A DNA stretch of 64,000 nucleotides from Rhodococcus qingshengii JCM 15477 (GCF_023221595.1 NZ_CP096563.1:4645001-4709000); one strand, 5' to 3'. Positions 8,852 to 18,033 are shown, counted from the stretch's first letter. The notes: a model not told the origin generated them from the sequence alone. Translations and numbers: made by a program.

Positions 8852-9840
8852 TTCGAGAACGCCTTCCATCGGGTTACTGCGTCGGCGTCGGATGCGATGC
8901 GGCCTTGGAGTTCCGCGCCGGTGAGAGTGAGATCGGCAAGAGCCTCGAGGTCTTCGAGGATCCAGTAGACCGCGAAAGGATAACTGCCGAACCAAAGTTC
9001 ACCGCTCACGTCCACTGTGCGTCCGGCCTTCACTGCGGAGATCTCGTTGAACAGTGGATTTGCGTGAACTAGAGCGCCGTCGTAGATGTTGCCCGAGGTC
9101 ACGACCATCGCGTCCGCCGCGTGCTGTCCGACCTCCTCGCCTGACACCGAAGACGTGGCAACACCTGTGTTGGGGCCGATCTTCGCGTCGAGTTCGGCTT
9201 GCGGGCGCCCGAAACCGGCTTCCTCGATGATCGAGGACATCGGCGACTGTGGGATGACGGTGTAGATGCCGCCGGAGAATCCCACCAGCACTGACAGTGT
9301 CTGCGGTTGCGCCTCGACCGTTCCGGATACTTCGGCAAATTTGGCCTCGAGCCTCGACACGATTTCGCGAGCTTCGGACTCTCGACCCAGTGCAGTCGCC
9401 GCGGTATTCAGAACTTCGCGCCACGGCGCCGCATAGGCGAGCACCGTCGTCGGGGCAATCTCGTTGGCCCGCACGGTGATCGACGTCAACGAGCCGACAT
9501 CACTGAGCAGGATTCGGTCAGGATGAACGGCCGCGATCTGCTCCGCATCTGGTGATTGGAAGAACGTCGGTTTGTCGACGACCTCGATCCCCTCACTCTG
9601 CAATATCTCCTTCGCCGCCTGCGACTGCAGCGTGGCGAAGACCGTATCGGGCTTGACCCCGAGCGTGAGTGCGTTGAGCGCTGCGAACTCGTCCAGTGCG
9701 AGCAGTTTCTGAGGTGCAGGTACGGCCGACGACTCGCCTGTTTCCGATGCGTCTGCGTCATCGCCGCCCACGGAGCAACCGACAAGCGCCGTTACTGTCG
9801 CTGCGAGTGCCGTTGCTCGCAGGCCCCACTGCTGCCGCAT
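8848..9840 (-). CDS. siderophore-type ABC substrate-binding lipoprotein
   Basis: A 330-residue exported lipoprotein: a basic N-terminus, a hydrophobic stretch and the lipobox LVGC (Cys 22), then an Asp/Glu/Ser-rich linker and a two-lobed FecB/BtuF-type fold (for example LTLGVKPDTVFAT and the AAVHPDRILLSD segment). It probably captures a ferric siderophore at the outer membrane face. It is the first gene of an operon with the exporter-fold ABC pair, overlapping the next start (ATGA). A binding protein working with an IrtAB-type pair is unusual. An iron box lies 36 bp upstream. Confidence 0.87.
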   Translation of the reverse strand: MRQQWGLRATALAATVTALVGCSVGGDDADASETGESSAVPAPQKLLALDEFAALNALTLGVKPDTVFATLQSQAAKEILQSEGIEVVDKPTFFQSPDAEQIAAVHPDRILLSDVGSLTSITVRANEIAPTTVLAYAAPWREVLNTAATALGRESEAREIVSRLEAKFAEVSGTVEAQPQTLSVLVGFSGGIYTVIPQSPMSSIIEEAGFGRPQAELDAKIGPNTGVATSSVSGEEVGQHAADAMVVTSGNIYDGALVHANPLFNEISAVKAGRTVDVSGELWFGSYPFAVYWILEDLEALADLTLTGAELQGRIASDADAVTRWKAFSK

Positions 9841-9875
9841 CCTTCTCTCCCCGCTTTAGTTACACGCTGTCTCGA

Positions 9876-9894
9876 TTAGGGGAGCCTACAATAA
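9876..9894 (-). promoter_or_regulatory. IdeR/DtxR-type iron box
   Basis: On the minus strand the site reads TTATTGTAGGCTCCCCTAA, which matches 14 of 19 positions of the consensus TTAGGTTAGGCTAACCTAA by my count. It lies 36-54 bp before the start of the binding-lipoprotein gene. This suggests iron-dependent repression of the whole binding-protein/ABC-pair/TetR operon. Confidence 0.65.
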
Positions 9895-9895
9895 G

Positions 9896-11278
9896 TCACG
9901 CCTTTTGTGCAGTCCTCGTCGCTGGAAGTGCAATCGCCGGCAGACAGGCGACAACACTGATGACGGCACCCATCACGAACGCCAGCGCGAACGAGTCGCC
10001 GGAAATGCCGATCGCCAGGACCGCTGTGGTCACCGGGGCGCCCACCGCCGAACCGACGGTTCTGATCACACTGTTGACTCCACTGGCTGCTGCCATTTCC
10101 GATGGCGGGACGATCGAGGCAACCAACAGAGCACAGACCGCGAACCCCACGCCGTTCCCCAATCCGACGAGGGAAAAGAACGCCACGATCGCAACCACCG
10201 AACTCGGCCAGATCGCGAGTCCGACTGCGCCCGCCGCCATGAGGGCCAGCGCTATGACAGCGGGCACCCGCGGCCCGAATCGCCGCGCGAGAGCCGGCGT
10301 CAAGCGGCCACCGAGAAAGACGAGGACAGCGGCGGGCAAGAGCGCCAAGCCGGTCTGCACAACGGTGAATCCGCTTCCATACGTGGACGTTTCCGGCGCC
10401 TGGAGGATCCGCGGCAGACAGAGATAGAAAATGTACGGCACGAACCCGAACACCAGGGTGAGTGCGCTGGTGATCATCATCGGCTTGTCCCGAAAAACTC
10501 GCATGTCGACGATCGGCGCGTCGTGGCGGGAATCGACGGCAATCAGTGTCGCGAACGAAACGAACGCGACTACCACCAGACCCCAGAATCCGAGCGACAA
10601 AACTCCCCAGTCGGAGGCTTTCGTGATCGCCAATAGCAGGCTCACCAATCCGAACGCCAGAGCGCCGGCACCGGCCCAGTCCGTCGGCATACCCGGGCGG
10701 CGATGCGAGCCCGGAACCACGGCCACCACTGCGACCAATGCGAGCACGATCAAGATCCCGGTGATCACGAACAACCACTGCCAACTGAGATACTCGAGGA
10801 TGACACCGCCGATCACCAGTGCACTTCCGGCACCGATTCCCAAAGTCCCAGCGAGCCAACCTATCCCTGAAGACAACTCGGGACCTACTACCGTTCTCCG
10901 CAGTACTGCCATCGCAAGCGGGAAGCTCGCCATGCTCACTCCCTGGACAGCTCGAACGACAAGCAGCACCCCGATATTCGGGGCGGCTGCCGCGGCAAAT
11001 GTCGCGAGAGCGAAGATGATCAGGACGATCACCAGGACTCGCTTGTCGCCGAATCGGTCACCCATCGCGCCGACTATCGGAGCCATCACCGCGGCCGCCA
11101 ACAGGTACGCCGTCAGGATCCAGCCGGTCACCGCCACGGACGTGTCGAAATGCTCACCCAACACCGGCAACGCCGGTACCAGCATGGTCTGCATGAGCGA
11201 GTAGACGAGTACCGCCCCCGCAAGCGCGGCGATCACCCGGCTCCCGGATCGCGTGGGCGCCTCCGCCAAGGTTGTCAT
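9896..11278 (-). CDS. MFS multidrug-type efflux transporter (DHA2-like)
   Basis: A 460-residue, roughly 14-helix major facilitator. The early helices carry the motif around GAMGDRFGDKRV between helices 2 and 3 and ILTAYLLAAA, typical of drug:proton antiporters; the long C-terminal half is rich in membrane segments. ATG 11278 is preceded by GGAGGAAGG. The gene faces away from a tetR gene across an 84-bp gap with a perfect palindromic operator, the usual arrangement of a repressor-controlled pump. Its position inside an iron island leaves siderophore export possible, but drug export is equally likely. Confidence 0.87.
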   Translation of the reverse strand: MTTLAEAPTRSGSRVIAALAGAVLVYSLMQTMLVPALPVLGEHFDTSVAVTGWILTAYLLAAAVMAPIVGAMGDRFGDKRVLVIVLIIFALATFAAAAAPNIGVLLVVRAVQGVSMASFPLAMAVLRRTVVGPELSSGIGWLAGTLGIGAGSALVIGGVILEYLSWQWLFVITGILIVLALVAVVAVVPGSHRRPGMPTDWAGAGALAFGLVSLLLAITKASDWGVLSLGFWGLVVVAFVSFATLIAVDSRHDAPIVDMRVFRDKPMMITSALTLVFGFVPYIFYLCLPRILQAPETSTYGSGFTVVQTGLALLPAAVLVFLGGRLTPALARRFGPRVPAVIALALMAAGAVGLAIWPSSVVAIVAFFSLVGLGNGVGFAVCALLVASIVPPSEMAAASGVNSVIRTVGSAVGAPVTTAVLAIGISGDSFALAFVMGAVISVVACLPAIALPATRTAQKA

Positions 11279-11304
11279 CGACACCTTCCTCCAATCATGA
11301 ATCG

Positions 11305-11332
11305 AATCGGAACGGAACACTCCGTTCCGATT
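11305..11332. promoter_or_regulatory. TetR operator between the MFS and tetR genes
   Basis: Perfect 12-base arms, AATCGGAACGGA at 11305-11316 and TCCGTTCCGATT at 11321-11332, flank a four-base centre ACAC. The site lies 26 bp before the MFS start and 30 bp before the tetR start, so one bound repressor could block both promoters. Confidence 0.8.
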
Positions 11333-11362
11333 GAGTAAACCATGCATTGCTAGCCTGTGGGA

Positions 11363-12001
11363 ATGGCGAAAGAGAATGCGAGCCTCCCCGGACGCGCCCG
11401 AGAAGCCGCAGACAACGACGTCACCGTACTGCGAGCAGCGCGCGAGATTTTTGCCGAACAGGGTTGGAATGCACCGGTATCGGCAATTGCCACCCGGGCC
11501 GGAGTGGGAGTAGGCAGCATCTATCGCCGATACCGAGGCAAGGAGGAACTGGCGCAATCCCTGCGCGTCTGGGCGATCGACCACCTCGCCACCCTCGCCC
11601 GAGAGTGCATGAGCACCGCGAAAACCGATGAAGCCGTATTGAAGACGTTCTTCTCGCGATATCTCACCGAATCAGTGGGACCGCTCATTCCGGTCCTCGG
11701 CGGCAAGTTACCTGAACACGCCGAAGTCACTCGTGCCGCCGAAGAATTGGAGGCCGCACTGCAATCGATGGTCGACGTCTGCATCGACGCTCGCGAAGTC
11801 CCGCCCGACTTCACTGCTGCTGACGTCATGCTCATGACAGTGCATCTGCGGCCGACTCTGCCGATCGAGGGTGATCGAGCCACCGAAATACACACGCGCT
11901 ATCTCGACTTCATGCTCGACGGACTTCGTGGCGGAACACCTCGACCAACGATCACTCCCCCGTCCTGGAGCGAATGGCTTCAGATGTGGCAGGGCAACTG
12001 A
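11363..12001 (+). CDS. TetR family repressor of the MFS pump
   Basis: A 212-residue regulator with a clear TetR DNA-binding domain: VLRAAREIFAEQGWNAPVSA then ATRAGVGVGSIYRRYRGKEEL. The C-terminal part fits the TetR_C ligand domain. ATG 11363 follows an in-frame GTG two codons upstream; either may be used. It faces away from the MFS gene with a perfect palindrome in between, so autoregulation and repression of the pump are likely. The inducer cannot be read from the sequence. Confidence 0.88.
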   Translation: MAKENASLPGRAREAADNDVTVLRAAREIFAEQGWNAPVSAIATRAGVGVGSIYRRYRGKEELAQSLRVWAIDHLATLARECMSTAKTDEAVLKTFFSRYLTESVGPLIPVLGGKLPEHAEVTRAAEELEAALQSMVDVCIDAREVPPDFTAADVMLMTVHLRPTLPIEGDRATEIHTRYLDFMLDGLRGGTPRPTITPPSWSEWLQMWQGN

Positions 12002-12025
12002 CCCCGAGAACACCCGAATGACATG

Positions 12026-12044
12026 TCAGGTTAGGCTTACCTAG
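12026..12044 (+). promoter_or_regulatory. IdeR/DtxR-type iron box
   Basis: TCAGGTTAGGCTTACCTAG matches 16 of 19 positions of the iron-box consensus by my count, the best match in the window. It lies 29-47 bp before the start of the orphan siderophore-binding lipoprotein. Confidence 0.82.
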
Positions 12045-12072
12045 CTTATTTCGCCATGTTCGGAAGGTTCTC

Positions 12073-13047
12073 ATGAAAATCAATCGCCGGCTCGCCGGCT
12101 TCGCCGCACTACCCGCCGTCGCCACGCTCCTACTCGCCGGTTGCGGAAGTAGCGACGCAGCGCCCTCTACCGAGACCAGGTCTGCCGACCAGTCCTGGAG
12201 TTACACAACGGGATACGGAAACACGATCACCCTCGACCACGCCCCGGAGCGGATCGTCGTCGACGCGTACTCCGCTGCGGCTCTGTGGGACTACGGCATT
12301 CGGCCGGTCGGCATCTTCGGTTACGGCGTCGGCAATCCAGACGTCACCGATCGCGCTGACGAGTCGACGATGACCGTCGTCGGCCGTGAAGGTGAACTCA
12401 GCGCGGAAGCTCTTGCGGCGCTGGACCCAGACCTGGTCATCGGGTACGGCAACAGCGACGACCCGACACGATGGACTTGGTGGGACGAGCCGATGGGCAA
12501 GACCGTCAACAATGTTGCACCGTTTGTCGGCGTCAAGTTCTCCGGAGCCTCGACACCGGACGTGTTGAACGAGTACGCCTCACTCGCCGAAGCACTCGGC
12601 GGGAACACCGACACAGCCGCAGCACGCGAGGGCAAGGAAGCATTCGAATCCGGTGCAGAGCGCATCCGAACTGCTGCGGCCAAGGTCGACGACATCGAAG
12701 TCCTCGCCCTGAACGGTGACAGCTCCGAGTTGTACGCAGGCACAACGGCGCTCGCTCAGTTCGGGTACCTGAAGGAACTGGGCGTGAAGTTCACCGGTCC
12801 GGGAGGCGACAAGGGCTGGGCCGATCTCAGCTGGGAACAGGTACCGGACTATCCGGCGGACATCGTGTTCCAGTTCGCGAAGTCGGCAGAGGCATTCGCG
12901 GCATCACCCGTGTTCGTCAAGCTGCCCGCGGTGACCGCGAACCAGGTGATCGACTTCGACGACAAGCGTCCCAACACCTACGCCAATTACGGCGCCTGGT
13001 TCGAGCAGGTTGCACAACTACTCGACCAGGCCCGCAACGTCGCCTGA
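12073..13047 (+). CDS. orphan siderophore-binding lipoprotein (FecB/FhuD-like)
   Basis: A 324-residue Sec-type lipoprotein with lipobox LLAGC (Cys 24). The mature protein has the family pattern: an early segment with APERIVVDAYSAAALWDYG, a middle helix and the second lobe with WADLSWEQVPDYPADIVFQF. It should bind a ferric siderophore or haem outside the membrane. It is transcribed alone from an iron-box promoter and converges on the FepC-type operon with only one base between the stop codons. It has no permease of its own, so it probably feeds one of the two transporters encoded nearby. Confidence 0.88.
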   Translation: MKINRRLAGFAALPAVATLLLAGCGSSDAAPSTETRSADQSWSYTTGYGNTITLDHAPERIVVDAYSAAALWDYGIRPVGIFGYGVGNPDVTDRADESTMTVVGREGELSAEALAALDPDLVIGYGNSDDPTRWTWWDEPMGKTVNNVAPFVGVKFSGASTPDVLNEYASLAEALGGNTDTAAAREGKEAFESGAERIRTAAAKVDDIEVLALNGDSSELYAGTTALAQFGYLKELGVKFTGPGGDKGWADLSWEQVPDYPADIVFQFAKSAEAFAASPVFVKLPAVTANQVIDFDDKRPNTYANYGAWFEQVAQLLDQARNVA

Positions 13048-13048
13048 A

Positions 13049-14089
13049 TTACTGCCCAGCAGTGATTCGTCCGGCCGCTTCCTCGAGAACGTCGAGGAAG
13101 ATGGCCGCGGTGAGCGCAAATCCTTGGTTGTATCGCGCGTCGCTGGTCAACACGTTGCCCGCTTGAACTGCAGGCAACCGCTGCCACGTCGGCTGCGACT
13201 TGATCGCGTCGAGCGCTTCCTGATCGCGTGCTTGGGCGATGATCACATCCGCCGGAGCCAAGGTGTCGAGTTGCTCGAACGACAACTCGAACGAGTTCTC
13301 TGCATTGTCGTCGTCACGGAAAAGCACGTCCAGGCCGGCATCGAGTGCAACACTGATTCGCAGATTCCGCTGATGCACAAGGAAGCCCGTCGGCGTCTGA
13401 ACGCCGAACACGATCTTCTTTCCGCCCAGCTTCTCCTGCAACATCGGTCGCAGTCTCGCGAGCTTGTCGTCGTACCCCGCAATGGAAGCCTCGGCGATCG
13501 TCACCCGGTCGAGCTGGCTCGCCTGCGCCATCAGAGCACCTCGCCAGTCGACCGGGTGCCCGGCAATCGGTTCGACGTCGTCGCCGACGACCAACAGCGG
13601 CGCGATGGAAGACAAGCGCTCGGTGCCGTACCAGTCACTGGTGTATCCGATCGCAGTGATGACGATCAGATCGGGCTCGAGAGCGAGCAGAGCCTCGAAG
13701 TTGGTGGAGAAGTCGCCGGCGACGTTGACGAAGCTCGCGTCCTCGATGGTGCGGCCGGGAAACTGGAATCCTGCCTTGGCGTCGGGGAACCAGAAGTTGC
13801 CCGATCCGACGATCGGGTAGTCCATCATCATCGCGAATTCGAGGTCGACGCGGCCGTCGAGCACCACCACACGCCTCGGGTCGCGCGGAACGTCGCCGCT
13901 GAACTCGGCCCACGTGTACGGGAGAGTGTCACTGGCAGAGTCGGATTCGCCATCGGAGCTTCCGCAGGCGCTCAGCGCCAATGCTGCAGCCACACCAGCT
14001 GCGCCACCGAAGAATCGGCGTCGCGAAATGCGGTCGACGATCTGAGCCCACTCCGTGTCGGTAACCTGCGCATCCAGGACGAGTGTCAT
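13049..14089 (-). CDS. Tat-exported siderophore-binding lipoprotein
   Basis: A 346-residue binding protein and last gene of the five-gene uptake operon. A cytoplasmic extension of about 22 residues precedes the twin-arginine signal SRRRFFGGA and lipobox LSAC, so export in a folded state through Tat is likely. The mature part is a FecB-type fold (for example EALLALEPDLIVITAIGY). ATG 14089 has AAGGAG upstream and overlaps the stop of the ATPase gene (ATGA). Together with the FecCD permeases and FepC-type ATPase it forms a complete ferric-siderophore importer. Confidence 0.88.
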   Translation of the reverse strand: MTLVLDAQVTDTEWAQIVDRISRRRFFGGAAGVAAALALSACGSSDGESDSASDTLPYTWAEFSGDVPRDPRRVVVLDGRVDLEFAMMMDYPIVGSGNFWFPDAKAGFQFPGRTIEDASFVNVAGDFSTNFEALLALEPDLIVITAIGYTSDWYGTERLSSIAPLLVVGDDVEPIAGHPVDWRGALMAQASQLDRVTIAEASIAGYDDKLARLRPMLQEKLGGKKIVFGVQTPTGFLVHQRNLRISVALDAGLDVLFRDDDNAENSFELSFEQLDTLAPADVIIAQARDQEALDAIKSQPTWQRLPAVQAGNVLTSDARYNQGFALTAAIFLDVLEEAAGRITAGQ

Positions 14090-14964
14090 ACCTTTGCTCC
14101 TTCGATGTTTCGCTGACGCTCGCGTCCCAGCGGAATGACCAGCGGTGTGTGGGAAACCGGATCGTCGATGATGCGGCACGCCATGCCGAACACCTCCTGC
14201 ACCAGTTCTTCGGTGATGATCTCCGCGGGCGGGCCCTCGGCGACCACCGCGCCGTCCTTCATCGCGATGATGTGAGTTCCGTAGCGGCACGCGTGATTGA
14301 GATCGTGAAGCACCGCCACCAGCGTGTGTCCGTCGTTCTCGTTCAGATCGCGGCAGAGTTCCAGCAGCTCGATCTGGTGCGCGATGTCGAGGAACGTCGT
14401 CGGCTCGTCCAGTAGCACCAACGGAGTCTGCTGCGCGAGAACCATAGCTACCCAGACACGTTGGCGCTGACCACCGGACAGTTCGTCGACCGGCCTGGCC
14501 GACAGATCCGTGACCTTGGTTGCTTCCATCGCCTTGATGACGGCGGCCTCGTCCTCTCGGGACCACTGGCGGATCAGCTTCTGGTGCGGATAACGCCCTC
14601 GCGCAACCAGATCGGCGACTTTGATTCCGTCCGGCGCGATCGACGTCTGCGGCAGAAGCCCGAGTCGCCTCGCAACTTCCTTTGCCGGGTACGACGTGAT
14701 CGCCTTGCCGTCGAGAAGGACCTTGCCGGTGGTCGGCTTGAGCAACCGGGACAGCGCACGCAGAAGCGTCGACTTGCCGCAGGCATTGGGACCGACGATG
14801 ACGGTGAAGCCACCGTCGGGGATTTCGACGTCGAGGTGTTCCGAGATGACGCGCTTGTCGTAACCGATCGTGACGTCCTCGGCGCGAAGCCGATTCGTCC
14901 TTTCGACCACGACGGCGGCCGTACTTGTCTCGTTCACGCTGTTCCTCGTTCCTTCACCGATCAC
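14086..14964 (-). CDS. ferric-siderophore ABC transporter ATPase (FepC-like)
   Basis: A 292-residue stand-alone ATPase with Walker A GPNACGKST, the Q-loop in GLLPQTS, signature LSGGQRQR, Walker B VLLDEPTTFLD and the switch histidine in VLHDLNHA. The FepC/FhuC-type motif arrangement and length are canonical. It overlaps the permease gene before it and the binding-protein gene after it by four bases each, so the operon is tightly coupled. It powers uptake through the two FecCD-type permeases upstream. Confidence 0.92.
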   Translation of the reverse strand: MIGEGTRNSVNETSTAAVVVERTNRLRAEDVTIGYDKRVISEHLDVEIPDGGFTVIVGPNACGKSTLLRALSRLLKPTTGKVLLDGKAITSYPAKEVARRLGLLPQTSIAPDGIKVADLVARGRYPHQKLIRQWSREDEAAVIKAMEATKVTDLSARPVDELSGGQRQRVWVAMVLAQQTPLVLLDEPTTFLDIAHQIELLELCRDLNENDGHTLVAVLHDLNHACRYGTHIIAMKDGAVVAEGPPAEIITEELVQEVFGMACRIIDDPVSHTPLVIPLGRERQRNIEGAKV

Positions 14965-16010
14965 TGCTTACGTGCCTCTCGCGCGAGAAGCCATACGAAA
15001 TAGATGCCACCGATGGAGACGGTGACGACGCCGACCGGCAACTGTGTCGGCGCGAAAGCTCGCTGCGCCACCCAGTCGCTGACCATCAGCAACGCGCCAC
15101 CCATTGCTGCCGACGGCAGCAGGGTCACTCCGGCACTACCGGTCAATCGCCTCACCAACTGCGGAGCCGCCAGCGAGACGAACCCGATGGGACCGGCCGC
15201 TGCTGTCACCATGGCCGTCAGGGCGACGCCGAGAACAACCAGGGAAAGCCGCGTGGGTTCGGCCCGGACGCCGAGCGCCTTGGCGGCGTCGTCGCCCATC
15301 TCGAGCATCTGCATCCGCCTGCCCAACACCAGGATCAGCGGAACGAGGATGGCCAGCACGACGACCACCGGCCACACCTGAGTCCAGCCGAGTCCGTTCA
15401 ACGAACCGGCACCCCACACTGCGGCAGCCATGGCGTCGTCAAGTTTCGCCTTGAGGATCATCCAGGTGTTGACCGAGCCCAACATCGCGCTGATGGCGAT
15501 ACCGACGATGATCAACCGGAATCCCTGCACACCTCGCTTGTACGCAAGGAGATAAACAACTGCTGCGGTGGCGATTCCGCCCACCAGAGCACCGACTGCG
15601 ATCTCGTAGTAAGTACCACCGATGAGGAGGATGACCACCAGAGCGCCCGTGTACGCACCGGAGTTGAAGCCGATGATGTCCGGGCTACCCAACGGGTTCC
15701 TGGTCAGCGATTGGAAGATCGCACCGCTCATACCGAGCGCCGCACCGAGCATCAGCGCCAACAGAACTCGGGGCAGACGCCATTCCACGACGACCATGTG
15801 GATACGCGCGGGGGCTTCGCCGAACAGTGCACCGAGGACGTCCCCGATCGGCACTTGGTAGTCACCACTACCGAGCGCGATGACACCGATGGCCAATGCA
15901 AGCGCAACGAGGACGAGGCAGACTGTGACCGTGCGGACGTCGATCCGCGCGGACCAGCCTTCTTTGGGTGAGCGCACCACCGTGGTGGCGCGCCCGAAAT
16001 CGATGCTCAC
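14961..16010 (-). CDS. FecCD-type ABC permease (second)
   Basis: A 349-residue permease of the BtuC/FecCD family with about ten membrane helices. The family signature is seen at ALGMSGAIFQSLTRNPLGSP and in the coupling segment around LGDDAAKALGV (here EMGDDAAKALGV), followed by GPIGFVSLAAPQLVRRL. It should pair with the permease encoded just upstream, with which it overlaps by four bases. An N-terminal cytoplasmic tail of about 30 residues precedes helix 1. Confidence 0.9.
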   Translation of the reverse strand: MSIDFGRATTVVRSPKEGWSARIDVRTVTVCLVLVALALAIGVIALGSGDYQVPIGDVLGALFGEAPARIHMVVVEWRLPRVLLALMLGAALGMSGAIFQSLTRNPLGSPDIIGFNSGAYTGALVVILLIGGTYYEIAVGALVGGIATAAVVYLLAYKRGVQGFRLIIVGIAISAMLGSVNTWMILKAKLDDAMAAAVWGAGSLNGLGWTQVWPVVVVLAILVPLILVLGRRMQMLEMGDDAAKALGVRAEPTRLSLVVLGVALTAMVTAAAGPIGFVSLAAPQLVRRLTGSAGVTLLPSAAMGGALLMVSDWVAQRAFAPTQLPVGVVTVSIGGIYFVWLLAREARKQ

Positions 16011-17134
16011 AGACCGCTCACCTTGCTTCGACGCACCAGCATGATCAGCACCGGAGCGCCGATGAAGGCCGTGACGATGCCGACCTGAAGTTCACCCGGG
16101 CGCAGCACGATTCGGCCGACGACGTCGGAGAAGAGAAGAAGAATCGGCGAGCACACCAACGTGTACGGGAGAATCCATCGCTGATCCGGTCCGACGAACC
16201 ATCTCGCGACGTGCGGAACCATCAATCCGACGAATCCGATCGGCCCGGCCGCAGCTGTCGCCGCGCCGCACAGCAATGTCACCGCGATGACACCGAGGAT
16301 GCGAGTACGAGTGATGTTGGCACCGAGCGAACGTGCCAGATCGTCACCCAGGGCCACCGCGTTGAGTTGGCGCGCCAACGCGAGCGCCAGGAAGAGCCCG
16401 ATGAGAATGAACGGTGCGACGGCGAGAACGATTTCCAACGAACGCCCGCTGAGTGAGCCGGCATTCCACTGGCGCATCTGGTCGAAGGCGGTCGGGTTGA
16501 GCAAGGTGATCCCGGACGAGATACCGCCGAGCACGGAGCCGATGGCAACACCGGCAAGCGTCAGCCGAATGGGCGTCGCACCACCTCGACCGATCGAGCC
16601 CAGCGTGTAGACGATCGCCGTGGCTATCACCGCTCCGAGCAAAGCGAACCAGATGTACGACCAGATGCTGGTCAAGTCGAAGACCGCGACGGCAACGACC
16701 ATCGCGAAGCCCGCGCCGGCATTGACACCGAGAATTCCGGGATCAGCCAAGGGATTTCGTGTCATCGCCTGGATGAGGCCACCGGCCACACCCAGTGCCA
16801 TACCGACTATCAGACCGAGCAGAGTACGAGGTAGCCGCAGATCACGGATGATCACATGATCATTGGAATCGTCGTAGTTCACCAGCGCGTCGATCACGGT
16901 GCCGAACGGAATGGTCTTCGATCCCACCGCGATACTCAGCAGGAGCACGGCGGCGAGCACCACCAGGCACACCAGAAGACCCGCCATACGACGAGAGTTG
17001 GTCGATACCAGCCCGTCCGGTTGCTTCTGCTTCTCGTGCAGCGACTCGTCGATCAGTTCTTCGGTGTGTTTGTCGACTGCGCTCTTGTCCGCCGCACCGC
17101 TGTCGACAGCACTCTTGTCGAATCCAACGGTCAC
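16007..17134 (-). CDS. FecCD-type ABC permease (first)
   Basis: A 375-residue permease of the same family: GMALGVAGGLIQAMTRNPLA, the coupling segment ALGDDLARSLGA and GPIGFVGLMVPHVAR are visible. GTG 17134 is chosen because it overlaps the stop of the siderophore-interacting protein gene (GTGA), although the frame is open upstream. It has an unusually long hydrophilic N-terminus of about 55 residues with a repeated DKSAVD element before the first helix. It forms the membrane channel with the following permease. Confidence 0.88.
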   Translation of the reverse strand: MTVGFDKSAVDSGAADKSAVDKHTEELIDESLHEKQKQPDGLVSTNSRRMAGLLVCLVVLAAVLLLSIAVGSKTIPFGTVIDALVNYDDSNDHVIIRDLRLPRTLLGLIVGMALGVAGGLIQAMTRNPLADPGILGVNAGAGFAMVVAVAVFDLTSIWSYIWFALLGAVIATAIVYTLGSIGRGGATPIRLTLAGVAIGSVLGGISSGITLLNPTAFDQMRQWNAGSLSGRSLEIVLAVAPFILIGLFLALALARQLNAVALGDDLARSLGANITRTRILGVIAVTLLCGAATAAAGPIGFVGLMVPHVARWFVGPDQRWILPYTLVCSPILLLFSDVVGRIVLRPGELQVGIVTAFIGAPVLIMLVRRSKVSGL

Positions 17135-18033
17135 AAGCCGGCGCTCTCTAGAGTCTTCTCGACCTCGTCGCGGATCTCTTCCTCGTCGCGGTCCGATTCC
17201 CAGGCCGCATCGAGTGCCGCGCGGACACTTTCGTCGAGGGCCTCGTACTTCGCGTTCCACACCTCGGCTTTGTACGTCCAGTAGCCGATGACCTTGTACT
17301 GCTCACCCGGCAACTTCAGTTCGTGGCGAAGGTACTTGCGGATGTCACGGAGCATCGTGCTCTCGCCTGCAACCCACACGTATCCGAGTTCGGTGGGCAG
17401 GTTCATCGCGCGAACCGCGTCCGGCAACTTCGACGGTGCAACACCGTTGCCACTGCCGACCAGCCAGATGAACTCGACGTCGGCCGACGAGGTGATCTGC
17501 TGCTTGTGAGACTCGTCCACCACCTCGACGATCGCCTTGGCCGACATCCCGGCGGGCAACTGTTCGATCAAGCGCCCGAGTGCGGGGAGTCCAGTCGCGT
17601 CGGCGACGAACACCTGCCAACGTGCGTCGGCCGGGGGCTCGTAGAGGCCACGAGACTCGCCGATCGCCAACTTGTCACCGATCTCGGCCTTCTGCGCCCA
17701 GTCGCTGGCGATACCACCCTCGTGAACGACGAAGTCGATCGTCATGCAGCTGGTTTCGGAATCGAACCGTCGCACGGTGTACGGCTGGCACGGGGACGGT
17801 TCCTCTCCCTCCGGGTATCGCCAACCGCGCGGTGCATCCGGATCTTCCGCCGGAAGAACGAACTTGCCTGTAGCCGGGACCGGGAAGTGGAGGCGCAGGT
17901 ATTCGTCACCGGTACCGGTGGTTTCGAAGGCGGTCAGCTCCTCCCCACCGAACACGATACGAACCATTCCCGGGGTCACGTACTCCTTGTGAAGTACCTC
18001 GCCGAACACAAGACTCACAACAATCTCCAACAT
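17131..18033 (-). CDS. siderophore-interacting protein (ViuB/SIP-type reductase)
   Basis: A 300-residue flavoprotein of the SIP family. An N-terminal FAD-binding barrel contains the RxYTxR-like motif QPYTVRRF and the segment GGIASDWAQKA; the C-terminal NAD(P)H-type domain has VADATGLPALGR and WVAGE. Such enzymes reduce Fe(III) in an imported siderophore so that iron is released in the cytoplasm. It is the first gene of the uptake operon, directly behind an iron box, and its TGA overlaps the permease GTG. It supplies the activity that mycobacterial IrtA carries as a fused domain. Confidence 0.9.
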   Translation of the reverse strand: MLEIVVSLVFGEVLHKEYVTPGMVRIVFGGEELTAFETTGTGDEYLRLHFPVPATGKFVLPAEDPDAPRGWRYPEGEEPSPCQPYTVRRFDSETSCMTIDFVVHEGGIASDWAQKAEIGDKLAIGESRGLYEPPADARWQVFVADATGLPALGRLIEQLPAGMSAKAIVEVVDESHKQQITSSADVEFIWLVGSGNGVAPSKLPDAVRAMNLPTELGYVWVAGESTMLRDIRKYLRHELKLPGEQYKVIGYWTYKAEVWNAKYEALDESVRAALDAAWESDRDEEEIRDEVEKTLESAGL

